64,000 nucleotides of DNA from Streptomyces maremycinicus (GTDB taxonomy: Bacteria; Actinomycetota; Actinomycetes; Streptomycetales; Streptomycetaceae): the NCBI RefSeq assembly GCF_001184025.1, contig NZ_BBYG01000008.1, positions 897,347 through 961,346 on the forward strand, written 5' to 3'. Every line of letters begins with the position of its first letter. The stretch's first letter is position 1. The position numbers and the translations under genes were made by a program. Below the pieces are notes generated by a model. That model did not search any database, had not been told where the DNA came from, and was given only the letters and a program-made list of their open reading frames with translations. This document shows, piece after piece, positions 32,551 through 42,418 of this stretch.

Positions 32551-33612
32551 GTGACCACTGTGACCAAGGAGGCCGGGGCGCCCGTCCCGGCCGACGCGGG
32601 CGCGTTCCTCTCGGTGCGGGACCTGCACGTCAGTTTCGCCACCGAGGACGGCGCCGTCCGGGCCGTCGACGGGCTCTCCTTCGACCTCGAACGGGGCCGC
32701 ACGCTCGGCATCGTCGGCGAGTCCGGATCCGGGAAGTCCGTCACCAACCTCACCGTCCTCGGGCTGCACAACCCGATGTTCACCACCGTCGAGGGCGAGA
32801 TCCTGCTGGAGGGCCAGGAGCTGACCACGGCCCGGGAGTCGGAACTGGAGCGACTGCGCGGCAACAAGGTCGCGATGATCTTCCAGGACCCGCTCACCGC
32901 GCTCTCCCCGTACTACACCGTCGGCCGGCAGATCGCCGAGCCGTACATGAAGCACCGGGGCGCCTCGAAGAAGGCCGCCTGGGAGCGCACGGTGGAGATG
33001 CTCGGCAAGGTCGGCATCCCCAACCCCCGGGAACGGGCGAAGGACTACCCCCACCAGTTCTCCGGCGGTATGCGCCAGCGCGCGATGATCGCGATGGCGC
33101 TGGTCTGCGACCCCGACCTGCTGATCGCCGACGAGCCGACCACCGCGCTGGACGTCACCGTCCAGGCGCAGATCCTCGACCTGCTCAAGGACCTCCAGCG
33201 GGAGTTCGGCACCGCGATCATCTTCATCACGCACGACCTGGGCGTCATCGCCGACATGGCCGACGACATCATGGTGATGTACGCGGGCAGCGCGGTCGAG
33301 CGCGGGACGACCGAACAGGTGCTGCGCTCGCCGCAACACCCCTACACCTGGGGCCTGCTGAACTCCATGCCCCGGCTGGACTCGGACCTGGGCACGCCGC
33401 TCGCCCCGATCCCCGGCGCCCCGCCGTCGCTGCTGAACCCGCCCTCCGGCTGCCGGTTCCACCCCCGCTGCACCTTCCGGGACCGGGTCGGCGGCGACCG
33501 CTGTGTCACCGAACGTCCCCTGCTGGCCCCGGACCGCGCCGCCGCCTGCCATCTCACGGCGGAACAGAAGCGGTCCATCTTCGTGGACGAGATCAGGCCC
33601 CGGCTGGGGTAG
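32551..33612 (+). CDS. Oligopeptide ABC transporter ATPase (OppD-type), BldKD-like
   Basis: This 353-residue ATPase shows Walker [12 protein letters not shown] (about 54-64), a Q-loop near [16 protein letters not shown], the signature FSGGMRQR, Walker [13 protein letters not shown] and the switch histidine in [10 protein letters not shown]. The C-terminal extension typical of peptide transporters carries the cysteine cluster CRFHPRCTF...CV...CH that in relatives can bind a [4Fe-4S] cluster. It pairs with the ATPase encoded next to power import. GTG start at 32551, 33 nt after the permease. Confidence 0.95.
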   Translation: MTTVTKEAGAPVPADAGAFLSVRDLHVSFATEDGAVRAVDGLSFDLERGRTLGIVGESGSGKSVTNLTVLGLHNPMFTTVEGEILLEGQELTTARESELERLRGNKVAMIFQDPLTALSPYYTVGRQIAEPYMKHRGASKKAAWERTVEMLGKVGIPNPRERAKDYPHQFSGGMRQRAMIAMALVCDPDLLIADEPTTALDVTVQAQILDLLKDLQREFGTAIIFITHDLGVIADMADDIMVMYAGSAVERGTTEQVLRSPQHPYTWGLLNSMPRLDSDLGTPLAPIPGAPPSLLNPPSGCRFHPRCTFRDRVGGDRCVTERPLLAPDRAAACHLTAEQKRSIFVDEIRPRLG

Positions 33613-33649
33613 GGGCAGGACCCCGAGGAGAAGGCAGAGGAGCAGGTAC

Positions 33650-34801
33650 GTGAAGAAGGGCCAGGAGGAGCACGTGAAGGAAGAGGAACTCGTACTCCCC
33701 GCCCCGCGCGCGGCGGACGCCGGCGGCGAGGGCGACGGCGAGGATCTGCTCGTCGTGACGGGGCTCACCAAGCACTTCCCGGTCAAGGGCGGCTTCCCGA
33801 TCCGGCGCACGGTCGGTCAGGTGCAGGCCGTGGACGGCATCGACCTGAGCGTGCGGGCCGGCGAGAGCTTCGGCCTGGTGGGGGAGTCGGGGTGCGGCAA
33901 GTCCACCACCGGGCGGCTGATCACGCGGCTCCTGGAGCCCACGGCCGGGACGATCACGTATCGCGGGCAGGACATCTCGCACGCCTCGCGCCGGCAGCTG
34001 GCGCCGATCCGGTCCGAGATCCAGATGATCTTCCAGGACCCCTACTCCTCCCTCAACCCCCGGCAGACCGTCGGCAAGATCATCTCCGGGCCGATGGAGG
34101 TCAACGGGATCGAGCCCGAGGGCGGCCGGGAGAAGCGGGTGCGCGAGCTGCTGGAGATCGTGGGTCTCAACCCCGAGCACTACAACCGCTTCCCGCACGA
34201 ATTCTCCGGCGGCCAGCGGCAACGGATCGGGGTCGCCCGGGCGCTGGCGCTCGAGCCGAAGCTGATCGTGGCCGACGAGCCGGTCTCCGCGCTGGACGTG
34301 TCGATCCAGGCGCAGGTGGTCAACCTGCTCCAGCAGGTGCGGCAGGAACTCGGCATCGCGTTCCTGTTCATCGCCCACGACCTGGCCGTCGTGCGGCACT
34401 TCTCGCAGCGGGTGGCCGTCATGTACCTCGGGAAGATCATCGAGGTCGGCGACCGTGACTCCATCTACACCCGGCCGCGGCACCCGTACACCCACGCGCT
34501 GCTCTCCGCGGTGCCCGAGGTGAACGTGGCCGGCGGGGAGACGGTCGCACGGGAGCGGATCCGGCTCGCCGGGGACGTGCCGTCGCCCATCGCCCCGCCC
34601 TCGGGCTGCCGGTTCCGGACCAGGTGCTGGAAGGCGCAGGACAAGTGCGCGGCCGAGGAGCCGCCGCTGGTGCGGATCTCCGGGAACCACGAGGGGCATC
34701 TGACGGCCTGCCACTTTCCGGAGGAGCCGACGATCGAGGGGCGTGAGGAGGACATCGTGCTGGATCCGGCGCTGGCCGCGCTGGAGGAAGGGGCGGGGTG
34801 A
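33650..34801 (+). CDS. Oligopeptide ABC transporter ATPase (OppF-type), BldKE-like
   Basis: This 383-residue ATPase has an N-terminal acidic stretch, then GLTKHFPVKGGFPIRRTVG, Walker [27 protein letters not shown], signature [19 protein letters not shown], Walker [13 protein letters not shown] and HDLAVVRHFS. The C-terminal oligopeptide/dipeptide domain has [17 protein letters not shown] at 33650 and GTG at 33674 (after GGAGGAG) are both credible starts, differing by 8 residues. It is the last gene of the operon and is followed by a block of repeats rather than a classic terminator. Confidence 0.93.
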   Translation: MKKGQEEHVKEEELVLPAPRAADAGGEGDGEDLLVVTGLTKHFPVKGGFPIRRTVGQVQAVDGIDLSVRAGESFGLVGESGCGKSTTGRLITRLLEPTAGTITYRGQDISHASRRQLAPIRSEIQMIFQDPYSSLNPRQTVGKIISGPMEVNGIEPEGGREKRVRELLEIVGLNPEHYNRFPHEFSGGQRQRIGVARALALEPKLIVADEPVSALDVSIQAQVVNLLQQVRQELGIAFLFIAHDLAVVRHFSQRVAVMYLGKIIEVGDRDSIYTRPRHPYTHALLSAVPEVNVAGGETVARERIRLAGDVPSPIAPPSGCRFRTRCWKAQDKCAAEEPPLVRISGNHEGHLTACHFPEEPTIEGREEDIVLDPALAALEEGAG

Positions 34802-34858
34802 GGGGCCGTCCCGGCGGGGGGTGAGGTTGGGGTTGGCTGCGGGGTGTTGTGGCTGGGT

Positions 34859-35043
34859 GCGCGGTTCCCCGCGCCCCCGGGGGTGGTTGCGGTGTGTGTC
34901 GGGTGCGGGTGGGTGGGGCTTCTCGCGCGGTTCCCCGCGCCCCTATGGTGCGCAGTTCCCCGCACCCCTATGGTGCGCAGTTCCCCGCACCCCTATGGTG
35001 CGCGGTTCCCCGCGGCCCTGGGGTGCGCGGTTTCCTGTGCTGC
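34859..35043 (+). repeat. GCGCGGTTCCCCGCGCCCC elements with 25-bp tandem array
   Basis: The near-palindrome GCGCGGTTCCCCGCGCCCC occurs at 34859 and 34925, and then expands into a 25-bp tandem array (units about 34919-34943, 34944-34968, 34969-34993, 34994-35018, 35019-35043) with the core TGCGCAGTTCCCCGCAC or variants. Each unit can fold into a small hairpin. The same motif appears once at 41164-41183, downstream of the paralogous operon. It is a family of short intergenic elements widely seen in Streptomyces, perhaps acting at transcript ends. Confidence 0.8.
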
Positions 35044-35082
35044 TGGGGCGCGGGTCTCCGGGGGCTGTGGGGCTGCTCGGGG

Positions 35083-35823
35083 TCAGCGGGTCGGGGTGGC
35101 CACGGTGATGATCTCCGGGCTGGTTCGGGTCAGGGGGGCTCGGTTCCAGTTTCCGTACTGCCGGTCCACTCGCAGGCCCGCCTCCGCCAGGAAACCGGTC
35201 AGGCTCCCCGGGGTGAGGAAGCGGAGGGTGGCGCGGCCGGCGTGGGGGCGGGGCCAGCCGGGGGAGTCGAAGGTCTCCGTGAACGTGACGCGGTCGCCCG
35301 AGGGTTCGCCCTGCACCTCGTGCCAGACCCGTACGACCCGGCCGTCCGGGCCGGTGACCTCGCGGACGTGGTCCGGGGTCCAGCTCTCCCAGGGCCGCGC
35401 GGCCGGATTGCGGGTCTCGAACACGAACCGTCCGCCGTCGCCCAGGGCGGACCGTACGGCGCGCAGCGCGGTGCGCAGTTCCTCGTCGCCGAGCAGTACC
35501 TGGAAGGCGTGGCCCGTCATGATCACGAGGTCGTACTCGCCCTGCCACAGCCGGATGCCGAGGTCCCCGAGCAGCCACTCCACCGCGGGCGCCCGGCGCC
35601 GGGCCTGTACGAGCATCGCGGCCGCCGGGTCGAGGCCGGTGAGCCGCCCCGGGTGTCCGTCCGACGCGGCCCGCGCGAGCAGCCGGCCGGTACCGCAGCC
35701 GACGTCGAGCACCGCGTCGGCGGATCGGACCAGGTTCAGGTAGAAGTCGTCGTCCGGCCCCCACGGATTGATGCTGTCGTACAGCGCGGCGAGTGTCAGA
35801 TCCGCGAACGAATGATCGACCAC
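35083..35823 (-). CDS. SAM-dependent methyltransferase
   Basis: This 246-residue class I methyltransferase has motif I VLDVGCGTGRLL (about 37-48), motif II LTGLDPAAAML and DLVIMTGHAFQVL as the later strand, then RFLTPGSLTGFLAEAGL near the end, as in small-molecule methyltransferases. The substrate is unknown. The GTG at 35821-35823 is chosen since the preceding residues lack domain character and overlap the divergent gene. It is read towards the repeat block and stands between the two BldK-order operons. Confidence 0.85.
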   Translation of the reverse strand: MVDHSFADLTLAALYDSINPWGPDDDFYLNLVRSADAVLDVGCGTGRLLARAASDGHPGRLTGLDPAAAMLVQARRRAPAVEWLLGDLGIRLWQGEYDLVIMTGHAFQVLLGDEELRTALRAVRSALGDGGRFVFETRNPAARPWESWTPDHVREVTGPDGRVVRVWHEVQGEPSGDRVTFTETFDSPGWPRPHAGRATLRFLTPGSLTGFLAEAGLRVDRQYGNWNRAPLTRTSPEIITVATPTR

Positions 35824-35920
35824 CGCGGCAGTGTGCCACACCTCGGTGCGCACAGGGCAAGATCCAGAACATCGCAATCCCGCTCGACAGGCGGGCCGGG
35901 GGCCGGACATGCTCTGCGCG

Positions 35921-36427
35921 ATGACGAGAACAGACGACATGCCTCCCGGGTGGGACGAGCGCACCCAGCTCACCACCTTCCTCGACTACGCCCGCGACAC
36001 CGCGCGCGCCAAGTGCGAGGACCTCTCCGACGCGGACGCCCGCCGAGCGCCCCTGCCGGGTTCGCCGCTGATGACCCCGAGCGGCCTGGTCAACCATCTG
36101 CGCTGGGTCGAGTACTACTGGTTCCGGGTCGTGTTCCTCGGTGAGGAGGACGAGGGTCCGTGGACCGACGAGGACCCCGACCGGGAGATGCGCATCGCCG
36201 TCGACCTCCCGCTCGCGCAGGTGCTCGACGAGTACGCCGAGCACGCCGCGCGGCACCGCGAACTGGTCGCCGGGCACGACCTCGACACCACGGCGCAGCG
36301 GCCGGCGCGTGACGGCCGTCATGTGGACCTGCGCTGGATCCTTCTGCACCTGATCGAGGAGACGGCCCGGCACAACGGCCACCTCGACATCCTGCGCGAG
36401 CTGATCGACGGCCGCACCGGCGTCTAG
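35921..36427 (+). CDS. DinB-family (DUF664) protein
   Basis: This 168-residue four-helix-bundle protein is of the DinB/DUF664 type: LTTFLDYARDTARAKCEDL (about 17-35), SGLVNHLRWVEYYWFRVVFLG (about 55-75) and ILLHLIEETARHNGHLDILREL (about 139-160). Three histidines (in VNHLRW, ETARHNGHLD) are placed as metal ligands. Some relatives are mycothiol- or bacillithiol-dependent transferases, an interesting link to mshB in this window, but this one's reaction is unknown. ATG at 35921; ATG at 35939 is an alternative. It is divergent from the methyltransferase. Confidence 0.85.
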   Translation: MTRTDDMPPGWDERTQLTTFLDYARDTARAKCEDLSDADARRAPLPGSPLMTPSGLVNHLRWVEYYWFRVVFLGEEDEGPWTDEDPDREMRIAVDLPLAQVLDEYAEHAARHRELVAGHDLDTTAQRPARDGRHVDLRWILLHLIEETARHNGHLDILRELIDGRTGV

Positions 36428-36760
36428 GGGGTGTCGGGCTTTGTGCCGTACTCCCCCTGGGGCCTGTTCCCGTTGCGAGCGGGTTTCCGCTGGTCGGGCC
36501 CGGGGCGAAAGGCGCGTGAAAGATCCTCGAAGGGCTTCGGAAAGACGGCTCGGAGAGACTCCTGTACGGGGCGGGCGACCGACGGGGGACACGCGGCGCC
36601 CGCCCCGCCCCCACCGCGGCCGCCCCACCTCGTACGGCACCCGGCCGCCGCCCGGGCCCGGTCCACGGGATTGGCCGGATCTCGATGTCCGGGGTCCCGA
36701 TGCCTCCCGACGGCGCAGGTCGGCGTTGCCCGGCAGTCGGCCCTGGACTACGTTCTGTGA
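36428..36760. promoter_or_regulatory. Intergenic region with probable leaderless promoter
   Basis: No gene is supported in these 333 nt. TTGCCC (36726-36731), a 17-nt spacer and TACGTT (36749-36754) form a promoter-like pair whose start site would fall at or next to the ATG at 36761. No ribosome site precedes that ATG. Confidence 0.5.
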
Positions 36761-39700
36761 ATGCTCACCCCACGGCCCCGGTTCCGCCTGCTCGGACCGC
36801 TGGACGTCGAGATCGACGGACGGGCCGTCGTCCTCACCGGCCGGCAACGCGCGCTGTGCGCCGTGCTCCTGCTGCACGCCAACCACGTGGTCTCCGTCGA
36901 CCGGCTGATTCAGTGCCTGTGGGACGACCGGCCGCCCGGCGCGGGCGCGGCCCGGGTACGGGCCCTCGTCGCGGAGGTCCGGCGCGCCCTCGGCCCGGCG
37001 GGGCCCGAGCTGCTGACCACCCGGCGGCCCGGCTACGTGCTGCACGTGGGCCCGGACGACCTCGATCTGCTGGCCTTCGAGAACCTCATCAGGGACGCCT
37101 CGCGGGCCGCGGCCGACGGCGACTGGCGAACGGCCCGGCGCAGCGGTGAACAGGCCCTCGCGCTCTGGCGGGACGATCCGCTGCCCGACCTGTCGGAGGT
37201 CGCGGTGCGCGAGGCCGAACGCCAACGCCTCGCCGAACTGCACCTCGTGGCCCGCGAGGCAGTGGCCGAGGCCGGGATCGAGACCGGCCGGCACCGTGAG
37301 GCCATCGCCGAACTCCTCCGGCTGACCGCCGCCCACCCGCTGCGCGAGCGGCCGCACGGCCTGCTGATGCGTGCCCTGCACCAGGACGGCCGCAGCGCCG
37401 AGGCCCTGGAGCTGTACACCGCGCTGCGCCGGCGGCTGGTGGACGAACTCGGCATGGAGCCCTCGGCCGACCTCAGGGACCTGCACCAACGGCTGCTGCG
37501 CGGCGGGGGCGGCGCCGCCGTCACCGCGCCCGAGCGGCCCGGTCCGGCGTCCGACCGTCCCGTGCCCCGTCAACTCCCGCCCACGCCACGCCGGTTCGTC
37601 GGCCGCGACGCCGAACTCGGCCGCCTCGACTCCTGTCTGCGCACCTCGGAGCCGCTCGCCCTGATCGTGGGGCCGGCGGGCGTCGGCAAGAGCGCGCTGG
37701 CGCTGAACTGGGCCCACCGGGTGGCCGACCGCTTCCCCGACGGCCAGCTCTTCCTCGACATGCGGGGCTTCGACAACGCCGAGCCGATGACGCCCGGCGA
37801 GGCCCTGCCGCTGCTCCTCCAGGGCCTGGGCTGCGCGCCGCGCGACATCCCGCTGGGCGCCGAGGCACAGACCGCGCTGTACCGGACGCTGCTCGCGGAC
37901 CGCAGGGTGCTGGTGGTCCTCGACGACGTGGCCGACGCGTCATACGTACGCAGGCTGCTGCCCGCCTCGGCGGGCTCGTTGACGCTGGTGACGAGCCGCG
38001 ACAAGCTCAGCGGCCTGGTCACCCTGGACGGTGCCTACCGGGTGTCCTGCGACGTCCTGGACAACGCCGCCGCGCTGGAGCTGATCAGCGGCGCGGTCGG
38101 CGCGGAGGCCGTCGCCGCCGATCCGGAGGCCGCCGCCCGGCTCGTCGAGCTCTGCGACCACCTGCCGCTCGCCCTGTGCGTCGCGGGCTCCTGGATCGGC
38201 GACCGGCCGGGCAGCATCCGGGCGTACGTCCGTGACCTGGCGGACCGGGGGCGACTGGCCCGGCTGCATGTCGAGGGCGAGGAGTCCGTCGCCGTACGGG
38301 CCGCGCTCGACCTGTCGTACGGGGTGCTGTCGGCGCAGGCCCGGCAGGCCTTCCGCTCGCTGGGCGTGCTGCCGGGCACCGGCCGGTCGGTCCCGGCGGC
38401 CGCCGCGGCCGCCGGGACCGACGAACATCGCCTGGCCGACCTGTTGCGGCTGGCCCAGCGGGTCCATCTGCTGCGCGACGTCGAACACGGCCGTCCGGCC
38501 TGGCACGACCTCGTGCACGAGTACGCCCGTGACCGGACGGCCGCCGAGGACTCCGCCGAGGAGCGGGCCGCCGCCGTCACCCGGGTCCTCGACCACTACC
38601 TCCAGAGCGTCGTCAACGCGGCCGCCGCGGCCGGTCTGTACGTCATGCGCAACCGCCCGTCCGCCGTCGAGGGCTCCCTGCCGCGGGAGTTCGCGGGCGC
38701 CGACGAGGCGTACACCTGGTTCGACGGCGAGTGGGACGACATCGCGGCCGCGATCGGACACGCCGCCGAGCACGGTCCCGTGCGGTACGTGTGGTGGCTG
38801 GTGGACGCGCTCCAGGACCTCTTCCACCACCGCAGGCCGCTCTCCGACTGGATGCGGCTGGCCACCCTCGCCCGGGAGGTGGCCGCGCGCGACGGGGACG
38901 AGGTCGGCCAGGCCTCCATGTGCCTGTCCCTGGGCAGCGCCCGCTGGCGCAACGGGGATCTGCGGGGCGCCCTGAAGGAGTACGAGGAGGCGGAGGAACT
39001 GGCCCGCCGGGCCGGCTGGGCGTACGGCGAGGCCGGCAGCCTCCAGGGCAAGGGCGTCACCCTCAAGCTGCTGGGCGAGCTGCGCCGCGCGCTGCCCTGC
39101 TACGACCGTGCCCTCGCGCTCTACCGCACCCTGGACAACGTCAAGAACGTGGAGATCATGCTGATCAACACGGCATCCCTGAATCTCGCCCTGGGCCGGC
39201 TCGAGGCGGCCGAGCAGGCGGCGTGCGCGGCCCTCGACCTGATCGGCGACACGGTCCACCACAACCGTGCGATGGCCCTCGTCAACCTCGCCCTGGTCCG
39301 GCAGAAACAGGCCCGGTTCGACGAGGCGGCGGCGGCACTGCGCAGCTGCTTCCTGGTCTCCCGTGACTCCGGCTCCACCTACACGGAGGCGGTGGCCCTG
39401 GAGGCACTGGGCCGGGTCCGCGCCGACGCCGGCCGCGACGACCTCGCGCTGCTCGCCTACGAGGACGCCCTCGCCGTCTCCCGGCGGGTGGAGAACCGCA
39501 ACTGCCAGGTCGACAGCCTGGTCGGGCTCGCCTTGGTGAAGCTGCGTGCGGGCCGTGCCGAGGAGACGGCCGAACACCTCGACGCCGCGTTCGAGATCGC
39601 CGAGCGCACCGGTCACCGGGCGGGTCTCGTCGAGGTCCTGCTGGCCCGCGCCGACCTGGCCCGCGTCCAGGGCCGTCCGGCCGACGCCCTGGACCACCTG

Positions 39701-40180
39701 GGGCGCGCCGAACGCCTCGCGGCCGACGGCAACCCCCTCACCCTCCCGCGCGTCCACCTCACCACCGCCCTCGCGCTCCTCGACATGGCCCCCGATCCCG
39801 GTACCGCCCCAGAACCCGGTACCGCCCCCGTTCCCGGTACCGCCCCCGTTCCCGGTACCGCCCCCGATCTCGCTACCGCCCCCGCGCGGGCCCGGGACGC
39901 GGCGGCGCTGGCCGCGGAGCTCGCCCGGGAATCCGGCCAGCGTCTTCTGCACGCCCGTGCCACGGCGGCCCTGGCCTCCGCCCACGAGGCCCGGACCGAC
40001 CCCGGCCCGGCGCAAGCGGCAAGGACACAGGCGGCAGCCCTGTACGCGACGCTGGGTGTCCGGCGTCCCCCGGGGACGCCCGCCGCGCACCGCCCGCCGC
40101 CCCACCACCGTCACCGTGAACTGCCCCCGGACGCCGAGTCCCGCCTCACCCTCTACCTGACCGAGCACTTCGACGGCTGA
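36761..40180 (+). CDS. AfsR-like SARP/NB-ARC/TPR transcriptional regulator
   Basis: This 1139-residue regulator has an OmpR-type DNA-binding domain (about 5-95), a BTAD domain (about 100-245), a P-loop NB-ARC ATPase (Walker A GPAGVGKSALAL near 303-314, VLVVLDDVADAS as Walker B) and a long TPR region (about 680-1005). AfsR-type proteins switch on secondary metabolism or development genes after ATP-dependent assembly. No biosynthetic cluster is adjacent. The ATG has no ribosome site and sits 6 nt after a -10-like TACGTT, so the mRNA may be leaderless. Near the C-terminus six-residue repeats PGTAPx/PEPGTAP (about 1010-1040) are encoded by an 18-bp tandem repeat. Confidence 0.92.
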   Translation: MLTPRPRFRLLGPLDVEIDGRAVVLTGRQRALCAVLLLHANHVVSVDRLIQCLWDDRPPGAGAARVRALVAEVRRALGPAGPELLTTRRPGYVLHVGPDDLDLLAFENLIRDASRAAADGDWRTARRSGEQALALWRDDPLPDLSEVAVREAERQRLAELHLVAREAVAEAGIETGRHREAIAELLRLTAAHPLRERPHGLLMRALHQDGRSAEALELYTALRRRLVDELGMEPSADLRDLHQRLLRGGGGAAVTAPERPGPASDRPVPRQLPPTPRRFVGRDAELGRLDSCLRTSEPLALIVGPAGVGKSALALNWAHRVADRFPDGQLFLDMRGFDNAEPMTPGEALPLLLQGLGCAPRDIPLGAEAQTALYRTLLADRRVLVVLDDVADASYVRRLLPASAGSLTLVTSRDKLSGLVTLDGAYRVSCDVLDNAAALELISGAVGAEAVAADPEAAARLVELCDHLPLALCVAGSWIGDRPGSIRAYVRDLADRGRLARLHVEGEESVAVRAALDLSYGVLSAQARQAFRSLGVLPGTGRSVPAAAAAAGTDEHRLADLLRLAQRVHLLRDVEHGRPAWHDLVHEYARDRTAAEDSAEERAAAVTRVLDHYLQSVVNAAAAAGLYVMRNRPSAVEGSLPREFAGADEAYTWFDGEWDDIAAAIGHAAEHGPVRYVWWLVDALQDLFHHRRPLSDWMRLATLAREVAARDGDEVGQASMCLSLGSARWRNGDLRGALKEYEEAEELARRAGWAYGEAGSLQGKGVTLKLLGELRRALPCYDRALALYRTLDNVKNVEIMLINTASLNLALGRLEAAEQAACAALDLIGDTVHHNRAMALVNLALVRQKQARFDEAAAALRSCFLVSRDSGSTYTEAVALEALGRVRADAGRDDLALLAYEDALAVSRRVENRNCQVDSLVGLALVKLRAGRAEETAEHLDAAFEIAERTGHRAGLVEVLLARADLARVQGRPADALDHLGRAERLAADGNPLTLPRVHLTTALALLDMAPDPGTAPEPGTAPVPGTAPVPGTAPDLATAPARARDAAALAAELARESGQRLLHARATAALASAHEARTDPGPAQAARTQAAALYATLGVRRPPGTPAAHRPPPHHRHRELPPDAESRLTLYLTEHFDG
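39789..39882 (+). repeat. In-frame 18-bp tandem repeat in AfsR-like gene
   Basis: About five copies of an 18-nt unit (CCCGGTACCGCCCC plus four variable bases) encode Pro-Gly-Thr-Ala-Pro-x repeats in a linker after the TPR region. The unit length is a multiple of three, so copy changes keep the frame. Confidence 0.8.
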
Positions 40181-40186
40181 GCCGGC

Positions 40187-40972
40187 TCACACGGAGGTGG
40201 CGTACGCGCTGCCGAGCCGGAGCCGGGGGTCGCGGGCGAGGATCCGCTCGTGCAGGGACCGCAGTTCCGGGCCCGGTTCGCAGCCCAGGAGGTCGATCAT
40301 CCGCAGGCGCAGCAACTGGAAGCAGTCCAGCGCGTCCGCCTGGCGGCCCCCGCGGTGCAGGGCGAGCATCAGCAGACCGGTGACCTTCTCGTCGAAGGGG
40401 TGCATCTCGGCCAGCCAGTGCAGCTGCGGCAGGCACTCCTCGTGCCGCCCCACGCGCAGATGCAGCTCGGTGCTGCCCACCAGCGCCTCCCGGTGCTCGC
40501 GCCGCAGCGTCACCCGCGTCGACTCCGCCCAGGCCGTGCGCACATCGGACAGCGGCTCGCCGCGCCACAGCTCCAGGGCCCGCGCGTAGAGGCCGAGAGC
40601 CGTCTCGGTGTCCCCGGTGCGGGCCTCCAGCTGCGCCTGCCGGACCAGGGTGCGGAACCGGGCGGTGTCGACGCAGGTCTCGTCGAGCGCGAGGACGTAT
40701 CCGCCGCGCTTGCGGATCAGTTCGAAGCCCTCGGTGAGCCGCCCGTCGGCCCGCAGCGCCTTCCGCAGCCGGGTGGCCTGGATGTACAGGGCGTCGCGCG
40801 GGCGCTGGGGGCGGCGCTCCTGCCACACGCGCTCGATCAGCGACTCGTCGGCGACGAACGCGCCGGGGGTCCAGGCCAGCGCCGCCAGCAGCAGTTTGGT
40901 GCCGTGCGGGAGCGGCAGTTTGTCGCCGGAGCGGGCCCGTGCCTCGACGCAGCCCAGCAGCTGGATTTCCAT
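40187..40972 (-). CDS. Small SARP-type regulator (DNA-binding plus BTAD)
   Basis: This 261-residue regulator has only an OmpR-type winged helix (about 1-95: MEIQLLGCVEARA, LLLAALAWTPGAFV, RDALYIQATRLRKAL) and a BTAD domain (about 100-250, ending CEPGPELRSLHERIL). It is the short SARP form typical of pathway-specific activators such as ActII-4/RedD-like proteins. It converges with the AfsR-like gene, with 6 nt between the stops. The ATG at 40970-40972 is chosen by homology of the start and a GGGGG ribosome site. Just upstream, ACTCGA occurs twice 9 bp apart (40985 and 40994), possibly an own-operator. The target genes are unknown. Confidence 0.88.
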   Translation of the reverse strand: MEIQLLGCVEARARSGDKLPLPHGTKLLLAALAWTPGAFVADESLIERVWQERRPQRPRDALYIQATRLRKALRADGRLTEGFELIRKRGGYVLALDETCVDTARFRTLVRQAQLEARTGDTETALGLYARALELWRGEPLSDVRTAWAESTRVTLRREHREALVGSTELHLRVGRHEECLPQLHWLAEMHPFDEKVTGLLMLALHRGGRQADALDCFQLLRLRMIDLLGCEPGPELRSLHERILARDPRLRLGSAYATSV

Positions 40973-41330
40973 GTACCCCCCGTAACTCGAACCACTCGAG
41001 TCACCACTGTGCGCGCGGGGTGTTCGGCTGGCGCATGGATGCTGCACGGCTCCCGCCGGCTTGCTGGTGCCGGCCTGTTGTCGGCCGCTCGGTGTTGCCG
41101 GGCGCGGTGGGGTGCGGGCGGGGTCGCGGTGCGTCGGCGGGTGCGGGCGCGTCGTGGCCGGTCGCGCGGTTCCCCGCGCCCCTGGCGGGCCCTGCGGGCC
41201 CGTCGGAATGAGTGAAGGCCCGCGCTGGGTGAGCGCGGGCCTTCGTCCCCTGGACCGGACTTTCGTGGGCTCGGGTCAATGGGCCGAGAACGTCCGCTCC
41301 GCAAGGGGGCGGCTGACGAAAAGGGGTGTG
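40973..41330. other. Intergenic region with GCGCGGTTCCCC element and terminator
   Basis: No gene is seen. It holds the promoter side of the SARP gene, one GCGCGGTTCCCCGCGCCCC element (41164-41183) and a terminator for the second transporter operon. Confidence 0.6.
41214..41244 (-). terminator. Terminator of the second oligopeptide operon
   Basis: A perfect 13-bp stem, GAAGGCCCGCGCT pairing with AGCGCGGGCCTTC, has a 5-base loop and lies 87 nt after the stop of the last ATPase gene. Confidence 0.8.
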
Positions 41331-42392
<1,062 letters not shown>

Positions 42393-42418
42393 GGTGGTGA
42401 AATCCCGTCTCTTGTACG

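Noticed and set aside
29566..33810. 1414-codon open frame on the minus strand
   Set aside because: It lies antisense to three recognised transporter genes, is Arg/Gly/Val/Leu-rich without any domain, and is the usual high-GC shadow.
34919..35043. 25-bp tandem repeats as a CRISPR array
   Set aside because: Repeats are contiguous with no unique spacers and there are no cas genes.
36431..36760. 109-codon plus-strand frame before the AfsR-like gene
   Set aside because: Pro/Arg-rich, no ribosome site, and it runs through the probable promoter.
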